From Ustilago trichophora (Eukaryota; Basidiomycota; Ustilaginomycetes; Ustilaginales; Ustilaginaceae): a DNA stretch of 64,000 nt. Shown in pieces: positions 40,498 to 51,200 of this stretch. Numbering within the stretch: the stretch's first letter is position 1; every line of letters begins with the position of its first letter. Below the pieces are notes generated by a model. That model was not told the DNA's origin, ran no database searches, and saw nothing but the letters and a program-made list of their open reading frames with translations. The DNA is taken from positions 1,426,001-1,490,000 of the forward strand of contig OOIN01000002.1 in NCBI GenBank assembly GCA_900323505.1, written 5' to 3'. A program made the translations under genes and the position numbers.

Positions 40498-43164
40498 TCA
40501 GCGCAGCGTCAAAATAAGGGGTGCGCGGTCCGGTGCTAGCCAGTTCCTCGTCGAGAAGAGCGTCTCGAGGCTCGGATCGCGATGGAAATTAGGTCCAAAG
40601 CTCAGCACACTGTCGAGGATAGCTTGCAGACCACGTAGGTCAGCATCGAGCGCATCGAGTGTGACCGGCGATGCAGCACCGTGCTGGCTGATCTCCTGCA
40701 ACGCATCTGGGACGAGCGCGCAGAACGAGATGTGCAGCACGCAGGCAAGGTGAGTCGGTACCGGGTGACGGCTGCTGTGGATTTGCAATGCTGGCACGAT
40801 CATGTCGTCCTGTGGCAAGGGAATCTCGATACGCGAAGAGTCGTGCATCTCGGACAAGTCGCTGTTGCCCGCATCGCTTCCACGATGACTCTTGTTGCTG
40901 GATCCGTTGGGAGACGAATGCTCGCTGTCGTACATATCGCGCGGTGGCGAACCGCCATATCGAAGTGTTCGCTCGACCTGCTTGGCGACCAAGTGGTGCG
41001 ACTTGCCGATACGGAGTGCGCTCCTTCGACGAACTTCGTTACGCAAATCGCGAGATTGGTCCAGCTGCGCTCGAAGCATACTCGAAGCTCGTGGCCACGA
41101 AGGATCCCTGGAATTTTGAAGCCACGGAATGCCTTCGAGGAAACTGCACAGTTCCAAGAAGAGGAGCGATCCCATACTGACTTGATTGACGAGATGGGTC
41201 GCCATAGATTGCGCTGATGCCGGCATCTGGCTGTAAAGGTGAGGATCTAGGTCTAAAATGGGCTGGAAGGCTTGATGGACGAAAAGGATGATGCTCCATG
41301 TTCGCTGAAAGTGATCTGCCAGGTCGACAGCAGTACAGCTCGGATCATCAAGTCCCGCCCTGAAGTTGCCATTGCGCTGCCAGATCATGACCTGCGTGGA
41401 CGCTCCAGTCTGGCAGAGATGGAGAAACTCCTTGACTCGGGCGGGGTCACCCGGCGCCGCCGCGAACCTAGACATGATGTATGGAATCTGCTTGGATGCT
41501 TGCAGCGCTCGCTGCGCGATGCGTGTCCAACACCGAGGAACATCCGATGCTGCACTGATGGGCGCAGACAAGGCGCCAGCCGTGCTCTGCTTCCCTTGGC
41601 CTGGCAAAGAGACACTGTGCGTCGCAGTCGCACTTGGATCTGCTCGTTGCAACCAGTCCCGATGCAGCGAGCTGAAGTCTCCGTTCATCGCAGCAGCTGG
41701 CATCATAAAAGTGGGCTCGAGCCTCAGCATGGCTGAATCGCCAAAATTCATGGCTGCCGGGTTTGTGTTTGGGTCTGGAGAGACGTTCGGCATCGAGACA
41801 TAACCGTTCTGACCAAACGGCGGACCTGCGTCAGGGATCGGCGCGAAGGGGCCCGAAGAAGCCGAAAAGCTGCTCTCTTCGATCGTAGTATGCCTTGACG
41901 CCGAAATCGAAGCAGCGGGTAGAGCAGCGGTCAGCTGCATCGCATCAAGATCGACCTTGTCGCTCGAGCTGCTGCGGACGATGGGAGGCATGCCGAACCC
42001 ACTTGTGCTGGCAGCGTCGCAGATGGCCGAGTACCATAACAGATTTTCCGCCACATCTTTGAGCGCGTGAGCACGCTCCACACGCGCGCGGTAAGTGGGC
42101 TCGGATCTCAAGTAAACCTCGTCGTCGATCCTAGCACCATCCGTGTTGTGGTAGCCGATAGCGAAGAGATCCTCATCTTGCTGGCGCAATAGATCTGTTG
42201 CAAGGTCGTCCATCATTCGAAGCCCGGTTTGTAGCATGAAGACAGAGTCCTGTACGACGTCAAAGTTAGCCTTGTTGCTGCGCAGCGGTGGGCAAGTATT
42301 GCAGAAGAGGTGAAGTGCATACGCCATTCTGAACGTTGTTACGGAAGAGTGGGCCATTAGGAAGTCACGCGCCCGCATCCAGGCGGCTTCGGCAATTTCG
42401 GTATCCTTTTGTCTACGAAGCTTATCGCTGTCGTCGCCGCGCCATTCGCCGAGGTTCTGCGATCCGTACTGGCTCGCATACGCGACGATGGAGTATTGTA
42501 GCGCCTTCATGGAAATCTCGTCTGCTTTCTTGGGAAGACGCTTGAAGCGTCCGACGGGACGGAATGCCTCGTCACAGACAAAGGTGCTGTAGAAAAAATT
42601 GGGTGAGATATGGGGTACATTGTTGACTACCATCATGTTATCCCATGCGCGCGCAGCACTGTTACTGAGCAGGCCACGCCGAGGATGAACGGCTGCGTCG
42701 AGACCAACACCTGCCGGCGTTGCGCCAGACCCCAGGAAGTGCTGCCAGATCCATTCCCATGCCGCGACATAGGTGAAGAGTTGTTTTGTCGAGATATACG
42801 AACCGTCGATGTTGTCGCTCAAACTTTTCGACGCTGAAGAAAGACCGGCGGGAAGATACTGATGAGATGAGAGCTGATCCTGAAGGGCAGTGTAGCTGGC
42901 CGACGTTTGGGAAATGTGTCGAAGCTCTTGTCGGCTAGAGCTGACGGTCTGCTGCAACGCGCTCCAGTGGGTGGTACATTGGAGGTTCTTGCGGACGCAA
43001 AGCTTGCAGGGCCCGGCATGCTGGATTGGCAGACCATCAGGTCCAGCTTCGGCAAGATCACATCTTCGCTTGGATCGACGACATTGATCGCAGGCACGAT
43101 TTTGAAGACGAGATCCTGACCTTGCGGCCTTGACCTTGTCGTCGATAGGGCGGATCAGGTCCAT
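40498..43164 (-). CDS. Zn2Cys6 fungal transcription factor (888 aa)
   Basis: The zinc cluster lies at the N terminus with Cys at residues 25, 28, 35, 53, 56 and 63. The loop between the third and fourth Cys is long and acidic-neutral (DLAEAGPDGLPIQHAG). The basic stretch RRSKRR sits in the first half, and CVRKNLQCTTHWSALQQ leads into a linker. The middle region has fungal regulator-like helices, such as FRMAYALHLFCNTCPP, ADHFQRTWSIILFVHQAFQP and LDLDPHLYSQMPASAQSMAT. This is a nuclear DNA-binding regulator with unknown targets. The frame stays open upstream only to a GTG at 43185, so I used the ATG at 43162-43164. A good 3' splice signal (GCTGAACCATTGACAG) ends at 43186. A short upstream coding exon is therefore possible, and the N terminus may be longer. 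Confidence 0.82.
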   Translation of the reverse strand: MDLIRPIDDKVKAARSGSRLQNRACDQCRRSKRRCDLAEAGPDGLPIQHAGPCKLCVRKNLQCTTHWSALQQTVSSSRQELRHISQTSASYTALQDQLSSHQYLPAGLSSASKSLSDNIDGSYISTKQLFTYVAAWEWIWQHFLGSGATPAGVGLDAAVHPRRGLLSNSAARAWDNMMVVNNVPHISPNFFYSTFVCDEAFRPVGRFKRLPKKADEISMKALQYSIVAYASQYGSQNLGEWRGDDSDKLRRQKDTEIAEAAWMRARDFLMAHSSVTTFRMAYALHLFCNTCPPLRSNKANFDVVQDSVFMLQTGLRMMDDLATDLLRQQDEDLFAIGYHNTDGARIDDEVYLRSEPTYRARVERAHALKDVAENLLWYSAICDAASTSGFGMPPIVRSSSSDKVDLDAMQLTAALPAASISASRHTTIEESSFSASSGPFAPIPDAGPPFGQNGYVSMPNVSPDPNTNPAAMNFGDSAMLRLEPTFMMPAAAMNGDFSSLHRDWLQRADPSATATHSVSLPGQGKQSTAGALSAPISAASDVPRCWTRIAQRALQASKQIPYIMSRFAAAPGDPARVKEFLHLCQTGASTQVMIWQRNGNFRAGLDDPSCTAVDLADHFQRTWSIILFVHQAFQPILDLDPHLYSQMPASAQSMATHLVNQVSMGSLLFLELCSFLEGIPWLQNSRDPSWPRASSMLRAQLDQSRDLRNEVRRRSALRIGKSHHLVAKQVERTLRYGGSPPRDMYDSEHSSPNGSSNKSHRGSDAGNSDLSEMHDSSRIEIPLPQDDMIVPALQIHSSRHPVPTHLACVLHISFCALVPDALQEISQHGAASPVTLDALDADLRGLQAILDSVLSFGPNFHRDPSLETLFSTRNWLAPDRAPLILTLR

Positions 43165-46100
43165 CTCGCTGAGCTCAAGGGTCACGACCCTGTCAATGGT
43201 TCAGCGAGGGAAAATTAGATGCCGGAGACCCGGAGAAGGCAGCAAGCGACGATGCAGCAGGCGAGGCGCTGGGCCCAAAGGGGCGTGATTGCAGCTTGAA
43301 CCAGGGTAGATGCTTGGCTGACACTCTTTTGACGATCGCTGGCCCCTCAAATTGTATCAAGATGGTCGAGACGGTCTCGGCGATGGAGGTATGTCGCGAA
43401 TTCAAAGAAAGGCTGTAGACATGCCTGGACGACAGTGACGCGAATTGGGTAGTCGTCGTGACGATTGCTCGCGGCTATGGAAGTAAGCCCTGGACGAGAG
43501 GGAACAGGAGCGGACGGGGCGCTCTGGTCGAACTGATGTGGGCGAATGCGTACTGGGCGAGGCTGATGTTTCGTGCAAGTTGCTTTGCCAGGATGGTGAG
43601 GCTGCTGAATCTTTTGGGGCAGAGGATGGAGAGCGATCAAGTAGGGAGGCGGGTGTGGTGGCCGAGACGAACGAGCGCCGATCTCGAATCACGTTGAAGA
43701 AGCAGGGAGTGAGGGAGATTAGGGAGGAGTCGACAGTAGAGGGGACGACAGGCTGGATGCGAGCATAGATACGTACTGTACTGTAAACAGTACTGTACAA
43801 TGAGAAGAACAGAAGTCGGAAAGGACTGGCGCGCACAGCTTCCCCTCTGTGACTGGGTTCAGAGGCCTCAGAGGGTGTGAGACACGAGCGGAGCGACGAA
43901 ACAGGGTCCTGGATTGGGTTGGACCTGAATGCGAGCTGCCCGGTTTGTGTGGCGCAGTACACTCCGCGAAGTCTGGCTTGAGCTCTGAAGCCACCGTCGA
44001 TTAGCAGCAGCCGCCTCGGTTTACGAAACTCGAAATCTACATTCACCGCCGCTGGCGACACGCTTTTACACTCTGTCTGCAACTCGTGCAGTATATCACT
44101 GTGGCCTTTAAAACGCTGTCCGGCATTCCGGCTACGAGATACAACAAATCATAGGCACAAAACAAGAAATAGAGAGCGGCTAGTCAAGTGCAACTATCCA
44201 AATTGTGCATCCGAACAGACGAGCATGGCAGCACACAAGAACCTTAATGACGACAGGAGATGAAATGTGCCGAGGTGGCATTGCACGGACACTGCAGGAT
44301 GACCAGAGAAGAAAGAGTTGGTGGGCATGCCAAGCTACTTTGCAGAGTTTTCAAGCACTGTAAGGCACTCTTTGTTCGGTTTTTGGTATGCCTGCAGCGG
44401 AAATTGGATGTGCACAATGGCGGCGAACCAGCGGCAACTGTGTAAATTCAGGTCACAAACTGATGTCCTTCTGTCGGAGAGGAGCACGGCCAGGGCACTG
44501 CGGCCTTGCAACCTTGCGGTTTTGCAGTTGCAGGAGTGAGGGAGAGCGTAGACACCGAGAGGGAGAAAAAAAAATAAATAAATAAAAAAGGTTCCGGGTG
44601 GAGCAACGCATCGTTCTGTAATTTGCTGCATTCACATATGTACTGTAATTTCGTCGACTACGATAGGCATCCGAGTTCGGGAACCCCAGCTGAGAAGCGT
44701 GTTTGACAACGACCCTTCGCTTGAAACTATGGTCCGCTGCATGTTTCTTCTCGCTAGGAGGACTTGATCTTCTTGGCTTGCCTGTTGCTCTTGCTTGGCT
44801 TTGCTGCTTAGTCCTGCCACGGATCGCTGCGAGACAGAAAATCCGGACGAAACGCTAGAACAGTGGTGTCGTGTCGACACCATCCATTACGAAGACAAGA
44901 CGGGAGCGTTTGCGATCGCCTTGGCAAGCATCAGGCATACAGCAATTCATCCGGCTTTCCGATCCCGACTCCGGATCTCTTTTCACGCTGCCAATCGAGC
45001 TGTCACGTGTGATATATCCTGTCTTGGCTTGCGGTTTTGACTAATCGCTTTGATGTGCAGACCAAGGTGCAGAACGGATCTCGAGACCGGAAGAAACGGA
45101 TATTCATGAAAATACAGTAGTGACTACCTCGAGCTTGAGTACTGTAGCTGAAGCACCAACTTCTGCAGGTGCTCAAAAATGGAAACACGTTACACGCTAG
45201 CGTGAGAGAAAAAAGGCTCGGAACATTTGATCATCACCACCTCAGAGAGGACGCGCTCTCTCCTTTCCCAGCTTGCTCGCAACGGCAAGGGCTTCATACC
45301 CGTTCGGCATCTCAGTTGGCCGCCAAGGGCCGCATTAAGGTCATCCTCATGCTTAAGCGCTCCCTCGACGACCAAGTGCTTGACCGCATTCATTTGTCAT
45401 TAGGCTTTCCTTGTCCACCAAGATGAAGCTGTGCACGATGAGCTTGGCGTGTTTCGAGAATGCCTTGCCAAAAATGAAATCATACAAATGAAAAGGAAGG
45501 GAGGGGGCCGGGTTAGGGATTTTCCGCAAACACAAAATTCGTCTCGATGCTTTGCTATTTAACGACAAGGGCTGGACTTTCTCGCTTATCCTTCCTGAAT
45601 TCGCCCTTGAAATGCGGAGCTTGAATCCTGGCGGGCGCGCAAGCGGACTCGGCACCTTTATACTGTACTGTATTCCACCACTGTGCGAGGGTAATGCTTG
45701 GCTGTATGCAGAATCCCGCCGACAGCCTGCAGCATCTTTCCATCTCGTCCTCAATGTTTTCATAGGGTGGAGGTGGAGTGAGAATTCAGGCTAAGCTTTG
45801 CGGAGATATCAGAGGATCTTTCTTGCGTTAACTAAGTTTACACTACGCCTTGCATTGTTGCCTTTTGAGCGGTTGCCGTGTCTCACGAGGGCGAGACATG
45901 TGATTCGTGCTGGTTGACTGGCACGACAAAAACATCGTACAGTACATAGGAATTTCACAATGATCCATAGCTCAAAACCAATCATGTTTTGACAAGACAA
46001 GGCCGAAAGGTTTGGTGTAAGTGCATTGCTGTATTGGACCGAAAAATTGGGCCGCCCGACCCGTGTTTGTGCGCCTTGAATCAAACCGTGACCCCGCGTG

Positions 46101-48243
46101 TACACGCCTCTGTTGGCGGTACAGTACAGTACAGGTGTGTTTGCAGTTAAAAGTCAGAGCGCCTTCCCGCACTCTGGCAGGCCCGAATTTCGGAAAGATC
46201 GCCCCGCCCTTGCCCTTACCGGAGTCCGAGACTTGCGTCAGGGATGGCCCACTTTCAACCTCGTCTATCCGCTTGCCGCTGGAATATTGATTAGTTTTTC
46301 GGCTTCTGATCGATCTCGTCCGATTCGATTGAGGGTAATAAGGCGACACAACGCAGCTGCGTGCGCATTGAGCTTGTCATGGTGTCAGACGTGCATGAGA
46401 CTGTATCGACCTCTGGTCGTGTACTGTACAGCGTTGGCATTCTGGGCGTCGACAAAAACCATCTTGGCATTAGTTAGAGTTCGTCATGCTGTCGCTTCTA
46501 GCGTTGCATCGTTTCGATCCAGCCGCTAGCAGCTGCGGCCGTAACCGCGCAATCCCCAAATCTAATCCCCGCCTTCCGAGCATCCATTCCTATCAGATGA
46601 TGCGTATAAGAGCATCTCTCATCGGCAGGCCTTACCCGAGCGAAACAAAAGGCGTGCATGATCGCACAGCTGCCAATCAACTTTGGGTCGCCGAAAATGA
46701 GAAAGAGAGTCGTTTGCCGAGGTGTGCCCAGGTTCAATGTATCTTATTCTTAGATTGACAAATATGCCGGTCAAGCTGTCATCGGAAGTGAGAGGGGTTT
46801 GAATCCTATGCAGCTCGTCATACGAAGAGAGAAGATTCCGCGGATCATTTGGGTGTGCGCTTTGATCATTCTGATTGTAGAGGTCGGTGAAGCGGTGCTG
46901 TTGCTTATTGAGGGTGCACGTGTGATGACCCTGCAAGAAGGCGGTTAGGTAGGCTACGATGTGGTGTCTGTCGGCGGCGGCGGTTGATGGTTGGAGACAT
47001 GCGGCAAAAGCTGGTGCTCGAAGGGTCCACGACCTCGGAGTCTAGGGAACCCCAGACATATGTAAGCAACCCGTCGGAGTACAAGGATCACCATCAACTA
47101 CAAGATGATGCTGCACTATAGCGGGGGGAGAAGATCATTGGGGGACAGAAGTCACTCGCGTGTAGGTTCACAACTAGTCAACCCGTGAGGCGTAACATCC
47201 GTAATGCAAGCGACCAAGCGAAGCGATCCGATTGGCTGACCAGTCACAAACCCCCCTTCCTGACCAAGCCCATGGCGCCATCGTCTCAGTTCTACACGCA
47301 GCACTGTACAACCGTTGCAGTTTGCTGCTTGAACTAGTCCACCTCCACCAAGAGCCGGGGCGGTTGGATAGAAGTGTCTCGCTAGCGATCTATGCATAGC
47401 CGGTCTGTGATTGGATATCTAAATCATGTATTGATCCTCTCTTTCCCTCCGTCTGTTGTTTCCGTGCATTGTGACTGAAATGAGAGCAACAAAGGTTTCC
47501 TGCAGCAAGTAATAACAAGTTCTATACTGCCCCGGATGGTCAAGTTGAAAAGCGATGCTCACCAAGCAACGGCATGGTTCGCAAGTCCAAACTCACACCC
47601 AACCACAGCTCCGTTGGAGAGCACAGAGCAAAGCTCAGAGTCGAAGCTGAAATCCCCACCCCTTTAACCGAGGGTCCAGCCTGCAGCGGAGCCAGGTTTT
47701 CTCTCTCGTGCAACGGCAGACCCGAGAAAAATAGAAAATCTTGGCTCTCACCCATTTCAACCCCCATCTACGGCCGAGCACACGACACTCAAACCACCTG
47801 GAATCTGAATTTTTTGCGGCTCCCAAACTGTCCCGCTGATCAAGCCACACTTTACCTGGACCCGACCCATTCAGCCTCGAAGCGCAACTTCTTCTCGTCG
47901 CCTGTTCAACCACTTTTTAGCGTTCAGCCAATTCCTTCGCACACGAAAGCCATCCCCGCATTCGAGACCTTGTGTTGTAGCATTCGGCAACAGCAAAGAT
48001 GCATGCAACAAGCCAAAGTTGAGTTGAATGCGCCCCTGATACTTGATCTCTCGGCTGCATAGCCTGATGCTCAATAGACGATCATGCCGACGGCATTCTT
48101 CATACAGACTTTAAAATCGGATTACGGAATCACAGCCTCGCTCTACGAAAGCGACAGTCACTGACCATGTCATCAGTTGACATACGTAAGAGAGAGATGA
48201 CTTAGAGATACAAGACGAGATTCTTTTGGCGAACAATTCCGCC
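43165..48243. other. Gene-poor 5-kb region
   Basis: No convincing gene on either strand. It contains TACTG-type words at 43772-43800, 45661-45673, 45937-45946, 46119-46133 and 46421-46431, and a T/A-rich patch at 44565-44590. Open frames of 80-226 codons overlap each other on both strands with no signal peptide, domain or plausible splice structure. The left end is the promoter of the Zn2Cys6 gene; the right end is the 3' flank of the next gene. Confidence 0.5.
43772..43800. repeat. TACTG/CAGTA pentamer array
   Basis: CGTACTGTACTGTAAACAG followed by TACTGTACAA: two pentamer clusters facing each other around TAAA, in the upstream region of the Zn2Cys6 gene. Confidence 0.65.
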
Positions 48244-51200
48244 TCACGCAAGGGCGTCTTTTGCGTCTTCTGGATTGACACCAACCGGCAAAAAGTCTGT
48301 GTCTTGGAGAGCCCAGCGAGGCCAATCTTGCTTAGCCAGCTGCTCCAGCGCGCTGGTGCTCGAGTGGACGTTCATACGCGAAGCAGATTGGCCCTGCAGA
48401 GACTCAACTACCTCGTCCGACCACACGCGCGAAGCGGCGCGCACTTCGCAGGGCAGTTTTGAAGGCAGCACAAGCACGTGTACTGCAGGCCGCGGGACCA
48501 CTGTCGCGGCCGAAGCTACAGCCAAACGCAGCTTGACCTGCAGTTGTGCTGCCAGCTCCTCTGCCGCATAGATGGCACAAGCCAGCCTCGAGCGGTCGCC
48601 GCGTGCGTCTTTGCCCACCACGACGTAAAGATCCCGGTCTCGTAGGTTGAGAATCGAGATCTTGTTCGATCGGGTGGGCAGCAACAAGTCATCCGCTCCG
48701 TAGTAACCCTTTGTGCTCCAAGGAGCGAGTTGAAGCTTCTGACCTTGCAGCTCGACGTCAAGAAGGCTCGAGTCGTCCGAGACAGACAGCTCCTGGTGAC
48801 GGTGGGACCAGGCGTTGGCGTAGGCCTCGGTCTTGTCAAAGACGTTCCAGAAGAGACCATCTTCAGCGCCTTCCTCAACCTCAGCGATGTCCTGTGCGGA
48901 ACGTGCACTGCTAGACCCTGACTTGGCCAGCGCCTGGGCATATCTCACAGCGGCAGCGCGAACAGCAGTCGACGAACCACGTCCGTGCCATACACCAAGC
49001 GTTGAGAGAACCGAAAAGACGAAGCTGTCACCTGAACATAGGTTAGCGGTTCGAAGGTCGACTTGTTGGATCGTGAAGCGCTCTTCCGAGCTATGTGTAG
49101 AGGCAACAGCTCGACGGATGCGGTAGAGCGAAGTGGCTGCAGCGTCGAAGCGTTTGCGCGAGCCCTGGCGGCTGACAGCCCAGGTACCCGAGAGAGAGGC
49201 AATCAGGTCGCCGGACTCGCATCCAGCAGGGATCACAGCCGGCTTGCTTGAATAATGCTGCGACAGTTCGGCCACCTTGCGGCCCTCGGCACACGACGTG
49301 GACAGCGGACCGAGCTCAAAGGGATGCAGAGCAGAGCGTTGTCCCGTTCGCACCCAAAGCTTCGTCTCCACAAGACCAGCATCCGACTTGAAGCGCTTCA
49401 CAATAGCAAGCGTCTCGTCGTCGTACAAGATCTGTTCGCGTCGGAGCTGTTCGCCACGCTGGAAGGTCTGGTCACCCGAGAGCTCCACGGCCTCAACGAA
49501 GCCATCGGAATCGATGGAGAGAACCTCGACCGAGATTGTCTTGGAAGAAGAATAGTCCGTCGATGCTCCAGACACGCTCGTGAACTTGCTGAGCGATGTG
49601 CGTACATCGCGTACCATCGCGGTAGCATTAGCAGCCGCATCACCGCTTTGAGATTTCAGGTGCACGATCTCCGTTGGTGAGACCTTGGCAGCCGGTGGAG
49701 TGGCGATCCTCTGGGTCTCCTGCTTCTCAGCCGCCTGTCGGTCGAGCACCTCGAGGTGACCTTTGAGCACGAGATCCGCCGCTTCAACAATGATGACGTG
49801 CTCCACCTTGTGAATGGCCTGCTCTAGCTGCTCCAGGTTGTAAGAGGGGAGGATCGGCACCTCGCGCACAATGATGGGACGACCTCGGTCAACATCAGCG
49901 ACCACTTCGTGCACCATACATCCTGTCTTGTCGGTGAGTCCCTGCTGGAACGCTTCGAAGGCACGTGGAATGGCGTTGGCACCATCGAAGGCTTTGGGCA
50001 GCGCCGGATGCAAGTTGATGATAGGCACCGCTTTCGAAGGTCGCGGTCCGATGGTGGGTGTGCTGGCAGGCAGGCTCGTCTCGTGGCCCAGAGCGTGAAG
50101 GAATGGCTCTGAAACGATGTGCATGAATCCTGCCAACACGATGAGATCGGGGGGTGTGCCTGTGCCTTCAGGATTTGGACCATCCAGAACGGCGCGAGCA
50201 AGGACTCTGTCGTACTCCTCTCGTGTACCTCCTGGATTGCGGTTCTGCCAGGTCTTGAGCGCCAGGACCTTTGTGGGAATGGGCGGGTTCGACTCGGCAG
50301 CCCTGGTGAGTCCGTAGGCAGCTTTGCGGTTGGACAAGACGAAAGAGATCTGCGCGTTGTCGATCACGGGAATACCGGGAGGAGGGTTGAGAAGGGTTGC
50401 ATCAATCAAAGACTGCAAATTGGAACCAGATCCAGACACGAGGACGTGAACGCGCTTGCCTGTAGTCCTGCGAGGCGGCTTGGTCGAGGCGGACTTCGAC
50501 TCTTTTTCCTGAACTTGCTGCGCAGGGGCCTGGATCGAGGCCGAGATCTCGGAAGCTGGGGCGCTCGTTGATGCAGAGGCAAGCTTAGCATCAGCGGTCG
50601 CAGCCTTGCGAATAGGGCCCTTGGCTCTCGCCTTGGTGAGAGAAGTCAGGACCTGGTCTGCATTCGAGGCTGCACCAGCAGAAGCAGTCGAGTCAGGCAG
50701 GACGATGCTCTCCTCGGTCTTCGCCCTGTTCTCGGCAAAGCGCGCAAATGGGCTGGTGCTGGCGCCCATGCCTGGAAGACGAATTGGCTCTGCACGCGGC
50801 TCAGCCACCATGTCGTTCTTCTTAGGTGACGACGATTGCCACGGGGTCGAGCCCGCCTCTTTGGCAGGCGAGCGAAGGGCGAGACCTGGGAGAGCATTGC
50901 CATACTTGGTGGGTGACCAAGCAGAACCGCCTTTGCGGTCATCAGAGCTGGATCGGACGGGAGAGGCATTTATCTGAACAGCTGGGGGCCATCGGTCTCG
51001 AACAGCAGGACTGGATGGGACGCTGCGACCGGTGGATGCCACCTGCATGGATTCGACCTCCTTTTGCGCAACGACATCGCGCATCTGGGCTTCTTTGATG
51101 CGCTGGCCAACCATCTTCTTGGCGCTGAGGCGGGAGAGCGATGCGGTGGGAATGCGATCGCCGGTGAGTTCACTGGCAGTCAAGCTGGTCGAGCGGCTCG

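Noticed and set aside
43402..44082. 226-codon minus-strand frame upstream of the second Zn2Cys6 gene
   Set aside because: It has no domain and biased composition, and is more likely leader or promoter sequence.
46785..46815. tRNA T-arm-like word GGGTTTGAATCC
   Set aside because: The invariant TTC of the T loop is not matched and no acceptor or anticodon stem could be drawn around it.
47574..48062. 162-codon + frame starting with ATG
   Set aside because: No signal peptide, domain or repeat; another frame on the opposite strand is equally open.
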